NCBI GenBank assembly: GCA_038373865.1
Contig: JAXGGA010005592.1
Coordinates: 1-64,000 of the forward strand
Direction of reading: 5' to 3'
From: Uloborus plumipes
Lineage: Eukaryota; Arthropoda; Arachnida; Araneae; Uloboridae
Length of the DNA stretch: 64,000 nucleotides
The notes beneath the pieces are model-generated. The model saw only the letters and a list, made by a program, of their open reading frames with translations, searched no databases and was not told the DNA's origin. Position 1 is the stretch's first letter, and every line of letters starts with the position of its first letter. Shown here one piece after another: positions 22,106 to 36,400 of this stretch. The translations under genes were made by a program, and so were the position numbers.

Positions 22106-25100
22106 AGTGAAAGCAGAATTGGAGAGAAATTAGAAAAGAATCGGTAAAAGTTTGACAAAGAAATGAATGATGAAATAAAGTTATTAAATCTGTTTGTGTG
22201 AACCATAACGAATATAACTCCAGTAACAAAACATTTTTTCGGAATCTGCAAGGAAGATTAAATGAGTGAGAAATTGTCTGCGAAATAAACTGGTATTAAA
22301 TAAATCATTACACTTTTGAAGAAATAAGTACCAGGCAATGCTTAAAATAAGAAGGAAAGCTTGAAAAATATAAGTAAAATGTTCATGTAGTGTAGACTAG
22401 GGGCAAAGTTTTCGACTTTAGTTTTGAACTAGCGGTACCAGCGCGGCTTTGCTTGTGGTATAAAATTAAAAAGTCATTTGGTAATAAATTGATATTGCAG
22501 AAAGAATACTCAATTTTAGTTGTAATTCAATTGTAATTCCTTAAAAGTATGATATAAAAATAAGCCAAAAGAGAAAATAAGAACAATTTTGTTGAAACAA
22601 ATTTTACCAAAGTTTAAAAGAAGAAGAAATTTTTCTTGCCTACCTTTAAAAACAAAATATTACACTTTTCAAAATGAAACATTTTAGAAAAAACGTTACA
22701 ATAGTGCAATTTATACGGTATTTTTATAATTTACCGAGTTTTAATTTCTTAAAAACTGCAAAAAGAAAAGCAGACAATTTTTATCAACAGTTAAAATATT
22801 TCATTCAACTCATTTTAATAAGGCTTAAAGTTTGGATTGCTGCAAACACAAACAGAAATACATTTAAAAAAAGAACGAAACAAATAAGAGATGTTAAATG
22901 TAGCTAGGGTAACAGCATGGAAAGTTAATTTCTGTTGATAAAATAATTCATTTTGTCTTTATTTTCAAATTTTATTCTCCAGCTTAATTACTTAAAATCC
23001 TTTGGCTTGCTGTAAGCCTTGAATTCCGCGATTCTATAAACAATTATTTCAGCTCTCCTAATGCTCGTAGAACCTTCGAACTGACATCATTTCTAGCAGA
23101 AAATTTTAAGCTTTCGAATGAAATGAGACTTGAAAATGCGTATGAAATATTTCTTCCCCATTTTATTGAATTTGTATGAAAAATGAGCTAAGAATTAGAA
23201 TAGAAAAAGAACGAAATAGAAATTTCGAAAAAATGCACATCCCCCCACCCCTCCCATGCTACAAATTTTATGAAGAACGATCAAACGGTTTTGGCGCTAC
23301 GCGAGTCACAGACAGACTGACAGAAAGAAAGAAGGAAGGAAAGAAAGACACCTCCTTTCAGTTTTATTGTCAGTAGAGATCGCAAAATGTTTCAGAATGA
23401 AATCAAAAACTTTGGTTGATGTTTTAGTAATTTATTTAAAAATGGTAAAAAATTGTGATAAATTATCTAAAACACTTTTTGCTTTTCCTATCTTTTTAGC
23501 TTTAAATTGTATTTTTATACGTTAAATGTGGCATTCATGTCCTGCACTTTTCAGACTGATCCATGAATACGCAGTAAAAAATCTGAAGTAACTGGAGCTT
23601 ACACCACCTCAGATAACCAAAAGCTTGGCTTAAAACTCATTGTGATTTAAGTTTTAGTTTAAAATTAAATAAACTATCATTTTAAGTAGTTTTTTGTGGT
23701 TCCTAAACTTCGATATTATAATATTTCTGTGTTGACGTTTGGTTTGTAATTAGAATTTTTGATTTATGGAATTTAAAATCATAATAAAATAAGATCTATT
23801 TGTTACAAAAAAAAAAAAAAAAAACCCTAGCCTAACCCTGCTATTCTAGAGAAAAAATTATCTTGTTTTACTCAATTGAGTGGTCCAATATCATTATTCT
23901 GTTTTTCACCAACTGTAAAAAGGAGCAGATGTGGTTTTTTTTTCCCCATTGTCAATTAATTTTAATTTTTTTTTTTTATTTAATAAGCCATACCACAACG
24001 GTAATCCCATTTCAACTTCATTTAAAAAGTTTTTAATTTTTAAAATATTTTCATTACAGTTCCTTTTGCTAGTAACTTCAACTTCAGTAGCCCCCCCCCC
24101 CCTTTATTTCGTAAATATTAGTCACTACAGTTGTTTTCACTTTCAATTTCTGATAAATACCTTGCATTTTTTTTTTTTTTTTTTTTGTAAATTTACTTCT
24201 TAAATAACTTTTTTCTATTTAAGAAATGGCTGTTTTTCAATGTCTGAAAAGTCTTAATTTTTCATTCCAGGTTTCTTTCCGAAATAATTTGAAGCCTAGT
24301 TCTTCAGAAACAATAACTTATAAAACTTCTTTTGTTATACTTTATGTAAACGGCTGTCTGTAATTAGTAAAATGAAATTAATTTTCAGTTTGTGAAATAA
24401 AAATGTTAAAAGTAGTTTTTGTTCTTTTGTATGTTTATTTATTGTTAATGCTTCGTTGTTAAGAATACTTTTTTGTAATCTCAATTCCTTCTTTTGAAAA
24501 ATGAAATCATTTTAACAGTTTAATCACCATGAATATATGTATTTTCTAACAAATTATGAAGGAAGATTTTATTCTTGTAATTTTATAATAAAGCTTAAAA
24601 TCAGATTTAATACATTAAGTGCTTGGCATGAGAAATAGCATAGGATACACCTGATACTCATACAGCCAGTTCTATAGAAAGGTGTTATTTTGCACACCTA
24701 ATTTTTCATAGTTTGTAGTTTTATAGAAAGGCAATATTTGTATTTTTGTTAAATTGCATAAGCTCACCAAATATCTTTAGAGATGTTAAGGGTTGAATCT
24801 GTATTTTAATAAAATTCTATAAATGCAATATATTTTTCTTTGTTTTCCTTGATTTTGGTTCATAAATCAACTACTACTTCATTAAATTTACTTTCTAAAA
24901 TCAAAATAATTATATTATAAATTCTAACCTATAAAAATTTTTATAAAACAATCATCTACTTTTTCAAATCAGTTTGGTTTATAACTTATGGAATAAAACA
25001 TCCGTAGTCTACAAACTAACTTCTAAAATAACAAGCATCTAAACTCCAAACTATTAGAAATAATGTGCTTAGTATCATTACCACCCACATATTTATTAAC

Positions 25101-26986
25101 TTATGCACTGAATAATAACATTTTAACATATTTCACCTGACAAGACATAAATTATGGCTACCGTTCTTTAATATTTTACATATTTTGTGCAAAGCTTTTA
25201 ACCCATTATAAGCATAAAAAGAATAAAATTACAGTAGTTTTAAAAGTAACTCAGTAATGAGTAAAGATGGTAATGACTATGGGGTTTTTTTTTTTTCTCT
25301 CTTTCTTAAAACAAAATAATTTGACATTAAATACATTTAATCATGAATCTTAGAAATTTCTATACAAATTCTTATTTTACTAAATTTTGTAAAGGCTGAA
25401 TGCTGGATGGTAAGGATGCAAAATGCTGGCAACAAGTTTCAACTATTCAAGAAACAAATTAATGTATATAAGCGAGTTAAAAAGAAACTTGATTTCAAAT
25501 TAGGATACTTGAAGCATTATAGAATTATTTTAGAGATACATTATAGTTATTTTTTAATTGCTGTCTAGGCAGATCATCAAAGACAAATTCTGATTAGGGA
25601 CAGTGGAAGGTAACGACATTTTAGTACTTATACTAACTCTCTATATAAAGAAGTATTATTTGGCATTTGAATGACTTATCTTGTCCTTTATAAAGGGACA
25701 AATAAATTATAATAAAAAAAGAAAGCTTTTTTAAGGTTGCTACGAAAGTGACACTTTTTTCGTAAATTTCCCATACATAGTTAAATTTTGTGTGGAAAAG
25801 TATGTAATGATTTTATGTTTCTGTTCTTAAACATTTACAAAAACGTTCTTCCATTTTCATTTTGTTTCATTCATAGAAAACATTCTGAAACAAATGAAAA
25901 TGGAAGAAAAAGGAGTTGGACTAACAGATTTAGATTGTATATATCTCTGTACAAATTTATTCCTCGTGTCACATCTACTCAATTGTTTTGTCTGAAATAA
26001 AATCCATTTGTTGGAATCATTTTTATCCTTACTAACTTTCATGGATAGATAATTTCTTACATGAGTTCCATTTAGCATAAGTAACAAAGTAAATAAAAAC
26101 AGAAAAATATAAATAAATACAGAATCTTTCTGTAGCATTTAATTTTTTTTAAAAATATAAATATGAAAAAGTTGGCACGTAAAACTCAAGGTATTAAAAT
26201 AAAATATGATAACACTCGTGTGTAACCAAGTCATGTCGAGCAAATTCTCAGTTATTCATTTGTCTCGCTTTCTGTGATCAAGTTGGAAAGCTGATTTTGA
26301 TAACATTAACCGATTGATAACAGTAAATGAGTCATGAAATAAGATTAATTTACCTATGTTCCTCACACATAGTGAGTTTTAGAATAAAATAGACTCATCT
26401 GATATATATATATATATGTATTGTATATTTCTATTAAAATGCAAAAATTATATGTAGCTTGAGAAGGAAATCCAATTGTTGACTCTAACTTTTCATTAAC
26501 TCATTTATAAATTTCTTTTAAAGTCATAAGTATGCTCACGTTTCAACACTTTTAATGAATTTTTCGCTTTAGTGTTAAGAGTTCTTCAGCTGACTTGACA
26601 GCTGTATTGTCCATCTGTTTTCCTACACTAATTGAGAAAACTTTTCATTGAATAATGTGCAAGCTACTGCAATAAATTTTGATAAATTTCCTGCCATAAC
26701 AAACAGTTAAAAGGAATTCTATCATTTTTTAGTTTGCTGATCTTTTTTTGTATAAAATTTTCCCAATTGTTTCAAACAAACCTGTTTTGAAAACTAATAG
26801 TATTAATGATATAATGATCTTAATATACAAATGAATAGGGAAAATCAGGGTCCAGTAACAAGCGATTGATAACATTAACCGGGATCACATTGAGGGGAGA
26901 CTACTGTAGCATGATAATTTCAATCCTGTTTGTTTTTAAGAGAAAAATTCATTGACAGTTTTTAACAAAGTTAAAATTATTTTTTA
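22106..26986. other. 4.9-kb AT-rich intergenic stretch with repeat scraps
   Basis: At 22425-22460 ACTAGCGGTACCAGCGCGGC marks an element edge like the CTAGCTGTCGTGGCC string at 6271. At 23230-23350 a CCCCCCACCCC stretch followed by GTCACAGACAGACTGACAG resembles the right part of the element at 6293-7600. At 26296-26310 and 26864-26881 GATAACATTAACCG with a CTACTG end (26903) marks a Tigger relic like that at 15334-16061. No gene is supported. Confidence 0.4.
25849..25909. repeat. Near-perfect 20-bp stem inverted repeat
   Basis: CTTCCATTTTCATTTTGTTTC pairs with GAAACAAATGAAAATGGAAG with one bulged base, around a 20-nt loop. It lies in otherwise anonymous AT-rich DNA. Confidence 0.6.
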
Positions 26987-26990
26987 TGAT

Positions 26991-29040
26991 GGGTCATTCC
27001 ATAGAAATGTCAACCTCAACCTAAAAAGTAAAAGTACCTCAAAGACTTAACTGTGACCTATCATTTTATTCAACATACTTTCTAGTATATGAATCTAGCA
27101 AAAATTTTGAAAAATCCTTTTTGGTGTTTACGTTGGAGCTCTGTAAGTACATGGCTACAGAAAAGTCTTAGTAAACGCTAAAAACATTGGTCATTGTTTT
27201 CGTGCATACTGTTAGAATTTCTGTGAATTTTTAAAAGAACTGCGTTTCTTATGAAAGTTTGGAGTTATATCTGATTGAATTAACAGCTTTTTTCATTCAG
27301 TTTATAAGATAAGCATTTTAATTATTTTCATTATTTCACTTTCTTATTTTATGTTACGTTAGTCACAAAAATGCAATGTTTTCTATTTTAAAACTGAACT
27401 AAAAATAATTAAATACCATAGCTCTTTATTTTCTTATGTCTACATCATATCTACTTGAAAATCCTAAAAAAATTATTTTGGATATATTTAATAGAAAAAT
27501 ATTAGTGTGACTAACGTAACATTTTAGATGTGTGACTTATGTAACAGTTTGAATGTGACTATGGTAACAATTAAAAAAAAGATTAATGTAGCTTAAAGCT
27601 TAACTATTTTAGTGTTTATTTAAATTTCCAGTTAATAGTAAATAAATATATCAAATTAATTTGAAATATTTGAGGCGAAATAGCTCCTTTGACTGCTTCG
27701 GAACGGAAAAGAAGAAGTCGGGCGAATCTCTATAAAATTCATATGAAAGAGAAATGTCAGAAACATTGATGCATTCTTTACGAAAAAACTCAATTTCGAG
27801 TAGAAAGTTAAAAGAGGAAGAAAGAGAAGCCTCAAAATAATTAATAAGTAAGATGCTTGCAAAGAAACAAACTACTATTTCCTCCATATCTGCAGAATCT
27901 CCTTTTCTCGCAAGGCAAGCACTGGAAAAGGCAACGAAGAAATATAGAAAAAAGCTTTAGCCAACAGTCCCTGAAAGAAAGTTTTAACTATCCAAAAGCT
28001 GGCATCAGGTATAGCAGTTAATATAGGAAATCCTAAATCCCATAGACAGTCGTTAAGTTTGTCGGATAATACAAAACAATAAGTTCGCTAATTTTATAAT
28101 AATGTGATAATTTCGCAATTTTTTTCCCCACAAGAAAGGTGTTAAATATGTAAAGAACTTTGTTGCCAACAAGAGAAAGAAGCTACAAAAGAGTTTGCCT
28201 ATGTATAACTTAGAAGAAATCTATCAACTTTATAAAAAAATTAATAAGAATGAAGAAACTGGTTTTGAAAAAAATTGCGAGTTAATTCTAGGAAGTTCAA
28301 ATATTGGGCTCAAAATATCAAAAATGAGAGAAACAGGTCAAAGATTTCAATGGCCCAAACCTGATAATATTCAGTTTGCAAAAGCTAAATTTTCTTTGAC
28401 AGACTCAATTAAGTTAAAAGGGAGCCTTCCATTTACAATTTCTTACCCCAAAATAAATAAATGAAAAAATACATAAAATTTAAAAAATAAATAAATATAT
28501 ATATAAATAAATAAAAATATGCAACATAATAAGTTCAAAAAAAGGAAAAATCAATGTAATTATCAATAATATTAGTCATAATAAATTTTATTTAAGAAAT
28601 ATATTGTTTGTTATTCGATGGTTACATTAGTCACGTTACGTTAGTTACACTCCATTTTCAGCAAAAGTGACACTTAAGACTAAAAAAATTCAAAATTTAA
28701 TAAATGTAATATACATTTTTAAAAGCTAACATTCCATATTTTTCAAATATATTAGCCAATTTTTAACACTTGCTTAACTTTCAGCAATTTTTGCCGCATA
28801 ACATGAACATTATTTTTCAAGGTTGCAAAAATGTTACGTTAGTCACACTGCTATTTTGGTTGAAAAAATATCTGTTGTCAGTAATTTTATTTTAAATTCT
28901 TAGCAGAAATAATACATGTACACCATCTACATCGCAAATCCGCCAACACAGTGAAAAAATATTTTTTATCATTTAAGTTACAGGTAAAATGAGTTATAAA
29001 ATCAGCTCTGAATGTTACGTTAGTCACGATGGAATGACCC
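26991..29040 (+). mobile_element. 2.05-kb DNA transposon with GGGTCATTCCAT ends and 4-bp duplication TGAT
   Basis: The left end GGGTCATTCCATAG and the right end (inverted GGGTCATTCCATCG) are TIRs, flanked by TGAT at 26987-26990 and 29041-29044. The motif GTTACGTTAGTCAC recurs in both orientations: near 27351, 27509, 28631, 28832 and 29013, with decayed forms at 27531, 27555 and 28619. The element at 50880-53895 has the same ends. The superfamily is not clear to me. Confidence 0.7.
27675..28464 (+). pseudogene. Decayed coding remnant inside the GGGTCATTCCA element
   Basis: Near 27685-27770 the plus strand reads LTASERKRRSRANLY, like the LT-x-AER-x-RRYR basic head seen in a repeated arthropod/cnidarian protein family. 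Near 27895-27950 it reads PFLARQALEKATKKYRKKL. The longest open piece (28195-28464, 89 residues) contains LEEIYQLYKKIN and WPKPDNIQFAKAKFSL; I do not recognise it. Many stops lie between, so this is a relic of the element's own protein. Confidence 0.45.
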
Positions 29041-29248
29041 TGATCTGTTGCGACAGTTATTAAATTGAAATTTTGTATCTGTTTTTGCCTGCAAGATAAA
29101 TCTTATTATAAGGTTAACTGAAAAAGTTTGTAGGTTACATAAAAGGTTGGACACCACTGATCTACTGCAATTTGTTTTTAAAAACAAAATTGAAATGGAA
29201 GTGAAGAATAATTGGTTGTTCATTTCTATGTAGTTATCTTCTTTTTTC

Positions 29249-30077
29249 ATCGTCGGCTGGTATCGTGGTGGTAAGGCGTTGTCTTCCACGGCGTAGACCC
29301 GGGTTCTGACCTGCGGTGGCCAGTTGGTGGATTTTCGTGATGCAGAAAATCCTCAGAGCTCATGTCGTATGATTATGCGGCATGCAAAAGATCCCTTGGG
29401 GCAATCGTTTTGCTTTGATTTTCCTTCGACAAGATTAAATTCCTTGTGCAGTTTCGCATCAAAGAGAGCCCCGGTGCCTCCATTGGCAGTAACTGCAGGG
29501 GTGATTGTGTTCCGGTATTTTACCGGATTTCCGGTATTTTCATGATCGATTCTGGTATTTTCATGGTCGAAAATACCGGAAATAAAATATTTTTAATTAT
29601 GCTTTTGTCTTCCCACCTTCGGTATTTTTTTTTCTTCCGAATTTTCGGTGATTTTGCGATAATTACTAATAATATTCATCCAGCAATAATGTTAAGATGC
29701 CATTCTATTGTTTTTAACTAGAAACTATTTGAAACTATTCGAATGTATGAAATGTGTCTTGTTTGTTTATGAAAGACAATTTATTATTAAATATGTATAA
29801 TTATAAAATTAGGTGTGCTTAAATAATAGGAGCCTTGGTTTTTTGAAAAAAGCACCCCCCCCCCCCCACACACTTCTCTTCAAAACTTTCAGGTATTTTT
29901 TCATGTGACTCACAATCACCCATGAGTAACTGGGAGTCAAAATTTTCTGTGCCAACGCATCAGCGCCTCAATGGTGGCACATGCAAAGTCAGGATGCTTT
30001 TTCGGGGGATCGCACAGGGTCTGCAAAAGGCATTTTGCTTACGCAGCCCCATTGGAACGGAAAAAAAAAAAAAAAAT
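29249..30077 (+). mobile_element. tRNA-derived SINE, split by a hAT MITE
   Basis: GGTATCGTGGTGGTAAGGCG (box A-like) and CCCGGGTTCTGACC (box B, one change from the consensus GGTTCGANNCC) open a tRNA-like head. The body ends in a 17-A tail near 30061-30077. Removing the MITE at 29496-29924 and one copy of AGTAACTG restores a body of about 390 bp. TTTTTCAT on both sides (about 29242-29249 and 30078-30085) is a likely target duplication. Confidence 0.7.
29496..29924. mobile_element. 429-bp hAT MITE with CCGGTATTTT motifs (family C, copy 1)
   Basis: Ends CAGGGGTGATTGTG and inverted CATGGGTGATTGTG. The 8-bp duplication AGTAACTG is perfect (29488-29495, 29925-29932). The interior has several CCGGTATTTT strings in both orientations. 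A relative at 35643-39076 is itself interrupted, and another lies near 48709-54180. Confidence 0.85.
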
Positions 30078-30423
30078 TTTTCATTTTCCAGGCATTTGGT
30101 GAGGTCTTAATAACAAGATTAGAAGAAGGTGTGTCAAGGATACAAAATTCATCATAGTTATAGTTATTTTTCCAAACACTGAATATGTGGTATTCTTACT
30201 CTGATGCACACAAAAACAAATGGTGTGATGTGCACTTGGCCCCATGTGAATTACAAACTTTTACTTAAATTTTTTACAGTAAACTTAGTTGATTTTCTTG
30301 TAAGTATGGCACAAATGAGAAATTTTACAATGCAGATTTTTAACAAAGTGCATTTGTGTTTTCATATTTATACATGAAATGCAACTATGGTGTTAAAATA
30401 TTTCTACTGTTTTAACAACAAGT

Positions 30424-33400
30424 TCATGTAAAACTTTGTGCAGCTTTTCTTGAAAATTGCATCTTTTTAGGATCTGGATATTCTGGATTTTCTATGACTC
30501 CTTTCCCAAACTTCAGTTCTAAGAAATCCCTATAATTATTTGGTGCTGTGGTCATGACACCAACAAATTTTATTTTATAAAGGGGTTTAAGATAATGTTC
30601 AGGAAATTCCATATCTTGTTTGTGGGTGGGAAACCAAGTGTTTTTCGTCATAGTTCCATTACGTGAAAAAAATGGAAAGATGTCAACATGTAGATGATTT
30701 ACTTCACTAAATTGCACACGAATAAAATCTCCTTCCCTGGCTTTTTCCCATACAAATCCTTGTGTATCTATTATAGATTGTTCTAAAGAATTCTTCAACC
30801 ATTCACATTTTTTAATATCATCTTGATATATTCCAATGTCCACATCATAATCCCACGGAATAATGTCACCAGTTCGTACAGCTCCAAGTAAACTGCCACC
30901 TTCTAACCAATACCTTACTTCACATTTATTCAAGATACTAAATACATACCGAGCTGTTTGGCGTAAGTTTTCTAAGCAACATGGTGGGGTCCATCGGCCC
31001 TCAAACAAATACTCTGGCATATCATTCAATACAGTACCAAAGCATCTAGCAGTATTTTTTGTGCACCCATGCCATTCCACTTTAGATGCAGGATATATTA
31101 TTTTCTTGATTCCAAAATCACTGTACAGTTTACTTTTTCGCTCTTTTTCTAAAACGCTTTGTTTCCACTTCTTATGAGGATCCGTGAATAAAGTCCTTCC
31201 CTTTTTAAAAGACAACTCTGGCATTAGTTCAGTCTGTAAGAAGAAAATATTATGTTACACATAACAAATAATGTTAAATCATTAGAGAAAAGTTAAAAAA
31301 TGGAAAATCATCAAAGAAAAAATATATACACTCAAAGCAGTTTTTGTTCAATTCTTTTGCGTAGTGTATGTTAAACTTTTTGAAAAAAAAAAACAAAGAT
31401 TAAGAAAAGCTACAAAATATTGAAAAATCCATGTCATCAGTAATTGCAAGTAAATTAAAAAAAAAAAAAAAAAAAAGCTTTTGGAGTTTATATGGATGCA
31501 TTCAGCAGTCTAACGAAAAGTACGGAAACTTTTTGACATTATAAGACTAATAGCAGATATTTATGGGAACAAGCTTTTTGTGACAAATGTATAAAAAGTG
31601 TGCTTGATTTTCTTCTTGAAAAATGAACTGAGCCACCTGTTTCCAGAAACTAAAGTTGTTGCAGTTAATAAATTTTGACTATGTTAGCCACAATTGTTTT
31701 TGTAGAGTGAATAATTTCGGAAATAAAAAGAATTAAGGGCTACACAAGGAATAGAATGACAAATTAACGACTTTTATATCTTGTTTTGATATCCATAGAA
31801 AAAGGAAGTGAATAAAATGAAACAAGACACCACTTTCAATTTTTATGAAAGTCACGGATATTTTCACCACAATGAAACAAAGAAGATTTTCTATAGAATT
31901 AGATGAATATCTTTGTACATACATTTACACTGGGGACTACGTAAATATCATTCATATTCATACTGTTTTAATGGGGTTAAAATCATATGGTTTTTTAACA
32001 TTTGTATTCTTTTTCCACAAATCATATCTGCCTACCCTGGGTATTTCTTCACGGCACGAACTTACGAAAAACAGAGTGTCTTATTAACAAGATGTAAATT
32101 AGTTAGCGAGATAATTACTACATTTAAATCTATAACTTTCAAACATTTAAAGTGTTTCATAATCTTCATTTCATTTCAGCTCTTTTTAAAGGCATTTTTT
32201 ATGCTCAAATTTTGCTGCAGCAACCCCCCCCCCCCAAAAGAGCTTTTAAATCATGAACCTTAGCAGCATCAATGTTCTACAGTAAACCCCCGATTATCTG
32301 CAGAATAAGATGGCTCGTTTACTGTGGATAGGTGAATACCTTGGATAATGAGAAGCATAACAAAGATCACCAATCTTTAACTTTTAAAGGTGTTTTATCC
32401 TTTGAAGAGGGTGAACGTGCAACAAAACCAAGAGTGCTCACCGCCTCCTCTTTCCTAATAAGCAACAAGTAGGCCTCTGCCTGCTTGTTGTTTATTTTGT
32501 GATTTTTTTAAAATTAGAGTACATTTTTGAAGTAAGACTGGAGGTAAACAATGTACCTTAAACAGACGTGACTCACAGATTTCTTCTATGAAAGAAAAGG
32601 TTTGCAAATATTCAAGGGGGAGCCACAGCTGTGTCACTTCCTGCTCGAGGTTCATCAAATTAATAATTTTGGAGAAGAATGTGATTTAAGCAGGCCCGTC
32701 ATTTCAAGTTTTTCCGTGGGGGGGGGGGGGGCATAGGGCGAAAACACAATATAACTTCACCAGAAAATAACAAAAACCAAGCCCACTTATATGTAAATAC
32801 ATCGATTTTTCAAAGTCAGGGAGCAAATGACATCCCCCCCGCCCCCCTAAATGAAGGGCCTGGCTTTAAGTAATTAACCCTCCGCGTACGGCTCAGTTTT
32901 TATACTTTCCGGTCCTGAAATACGGGGCGATTTTTTTAGATTTTCTTTATCTACATATGTTACAATTCACATATTTATTAACTGTTTTAAAATAATCCAA
33001 GAATTTTAATAGCTTTTCCGCTTTCAAAATATATATAATACGGCGCCCGCTATTTCAGCGGGCATGGTTTATAAGTTAAAAAATTCACGCGATATTTTTA
33101 TTATCAGATGAATAGATGAATATAATTTTTAAACAATTTGTCTCAAAAAATATTACAGAAATTTTGGTTATTTCCACCGCTTACACGCGGCAAATCCATA
33201 TCTTTCATAAATGCTTTTCGCGCGAAAGACAAAAAAAAAAAAAAAAAAGCTCACACACAATAATGCGCGGGAAAAAACAAGCAAGAGGGAAAAAAAATCC
33301 AGAATCCTCTCGTGCCATCTAGCAGCGAAAATAAGCATAATATGATGTTTTTTTTAACCTACACGGGAAAATAGCGCAATCCGTATTGAAATAGGGAGAA

Positions 33401-36400
33401 AAAATTCTTCGCCCGCGATTTTCACGTGGCCCGTGGTTTTGGGACGAAACTGATACCCCGTTGAAATCGCGGGAGCCGTACGCGGAGGGTTAAGACAGGG
33501 GTGATCCAGTGGAAGATTAGAGAAAGTCACTGAGACCTCCTGAAAAATATCCTGTGCTGAAAATTTGGACACAGTATTGAAATTATTTTTTGTCGCTAAA
33601 TGATACCTAATGTATCTTCTCATTAGATATCGGGATATATGCATGTGTGTGTGAATGTTTTTTTTTTTTTTTTTTTGTCATTCAGTAAAATTTTAAGTTT
33701 CATTCGGCAAATTAAGAATTCCCCCTCTTAAAAAGTAGGTTTAAACATTCCTCATTCTCAGGACAAATTAAAGGAGTGGAAAATTTTGTGATAGCAAAAT
33801 TAAGAAAAAGTACTACCTGTTTCAGTAGCAAAATACACAATGACGAATCTATTGGAAAGCAAGCCACCGCTGGTGCCTCCAGTGGTAACAGCTCAGTTCA
33901 GCCTTCCAAGATCCGAGAAAGGGTAATGCCTCCCCCTCCCAGGATCATCACATTCCCTCGATGAGACTGAAGAATGCCTGATAATGAGGTTTTAGGTTGT
34001 TTTTTTCCAAAAATTTTGGAAAGAGCCTCCCAGGAGAAATCTGATGGGAGGTCACTGTGACCTCCCAACAATTTCCGTATTCGGCACATTTTGCTGACTA
34101 TTCAGCAATTGGAAGACAATATTGTAGCATTGGAATTATTAGTTCTTTTTTGTTTTTAGAATTGTTTTTTAAAAGATGCCTGATGTTTTTTATGACTAAT
34201 GTTATCAGCATAGGCGGACTTACGGGGGTGCCAGGGGGTGCTCCGCACCCCAAAATTTTGCTTGAATATTGAAAAAATAAATTAAGTATATTCCATCAGG
34301 AAACAGTTTGGAAAATTAGATAAATTTTTTCATAGCTGGCAATGAAAGTTAATTTACTTGAAAGAAAACCCAAAAATACAACATATTACGTAGTTCAGAG
34401 GTTCCCAAAGTCCAGATCATCAGGGATCCCTTCCTGAAAATTGCTACCCCTCCCCCTCCCCCGTGCTCCAAAAAAAAAAAAAAAAAATAATAATAATAAT
34501 TTGCTTTTAAGCTTTATTTTTCTTTCCTTCTTATAATTTATTGATTCATTGTCCTATACGTTTTGTAGAGCTCTTGTCTAGTTTCAGTGGCACGCTTAGG
34601 CTATTTTACTGGGGGAAGGGGAGGGGGGCTAGAAATTTTAAGAGGAATTCTAATACGTGAAGTGAGAGATAAAATCGGAGAAATTTCAACAGTCTTCCCC
34701 GTCCTTTCGTCTGTTACCTTAAAAGAGATGTATCAAAATCACAAACTTTGATTTACCATCATGGAAACCTAACTCCAGGAACCTAAAATAAATTAATTGT
34801 TTTAGCAGTTTCCATGGAGACAACGCAAAACTTGTGATCTTGATGTGCCTATTTTAAAGTAACAGACTATAGTTTTGTATATACATATTTTTTAATTTAA
34901 TTTTTGTGAAGCTTCATTACACAGTTTTCACATAAATTGATGCTGGTTTATAAAATTTCAGGGAAGATTGAAATAGTACTATTTTCTACTTCTCAATGCT
35001 TCCTTTCTCTCTATATATGTATCTAAAAAATGAGTCTAAATTTACAAATGATAAAAACAGACAGCAATCTAATGCTTCCTTACGCTTTAATTAATAAAAA
35101 CACATCGAACAATGAAAAAAACAACAAATATTATTTTTTTAAAAGGAAAAGGCTTAGTACAGTAGGGGTGGATAAGTTTCTTGTAAGATTTTTGCAGCAG
35201 TTGTATTTTCAGAGGGTTAATCTTCAATCATTACGGATTATCTACAATTTCCAAAATTAAATACCAAAAAATTTTCAAAGGAGGGCCCTTTGACCTCTGT
35301 TTGTCCTGACAGGGACCGCGCTAAGCATTCGCCACCTCGCCAAATGCGATAAAATAGAAAATTTGGCGAAAAAAATTCTGATTTGGCTAAAGTATTGGCG
35401 AATGGAAAATTGTCAGAAATGTTTACTTGGGGAAAAATACATGTATTACATTTAAAAAACAAATAATTAAAATTCTTTGACTATAACTCTCGAAGTTTGG
35501 CTAAGAAATTGAAATTTGGCTAATTTACTGGCTAACAACTAAAAATCCTAAGTGCGGTCCCTGCCTGAGGAATATGCCCCCCCCCCGAAACCCTGTGTTT
35601 TTGCACCCCCGCAATTCACACCCTAAATCCGCCTATGGTTATCAGGGGTGATTGTGTTCCGGTATGCATAGGCGTCACCGAGGTCTTATTATTGGGGGGG
35701 ACAGACTTTGATCTCATTTTGGCTTCAAAAATTTCATCGTGCGGCACGAAAAAGATCTGTAATTTGGGTAGCCAGAGGAAAGGCGTCTATCCTCCCCCCC
35801 CCCCCCCAAGTGGAGAAACAAGCAAAAGCCGAACAAGATTTTCAATGTTTGAAAACAAGTTTCTAACACCTATTTCCATTTGTGTCAGTTCTTTTCTAAT
35901 GTCTTCTAAGCATGTCATATTTTTGAAATTTTTTTTTTTTTTGAAAAGAAGAAGTTCTGTTTTCAACACCAATGCGTCAAGTTCTGGATACTCTTCGGCA
36001 AGATCTAAATTTTCCCCTTCAACAGTAAATTTTCTAAATCGTCTGGTTTTTAAACCCCTTTTTTGATTTAGAATGCGATCTTGTAGCCCTGCAATTGTCA
36101 CATCCAATGATTGGAAGCACTGTCGTTTTCGATAATATTCGTCACAGGAAGAAAACTCGTGACTCCTTGCAGGGCCATCGTATCGTTTTGGAGGTCTTAT
36201 CTTGCGAGGCAGTCTTAGGGGCTCCAACCCAAGTTCAATTTTTTCTTCGCATTCGTTAAAAATGGAAGAAAACTCCTCATCAGTTCGCAGGACTGTGAGA
36301 CCATTCACAACTATTTGGACTGATTGTATGAGTCCTGCAATTGAATTTTTCTTCCCTTGGAAAGATTTCTTCAAAAGCTCTAGATAATCAATGGCCTGTT

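Noticed and set aside
29249..29320. A tRNA gene, from box A and box B strings
   Set aside because: It continues into a SINE body with an A tail, and the cloverleaf cannot be closed.
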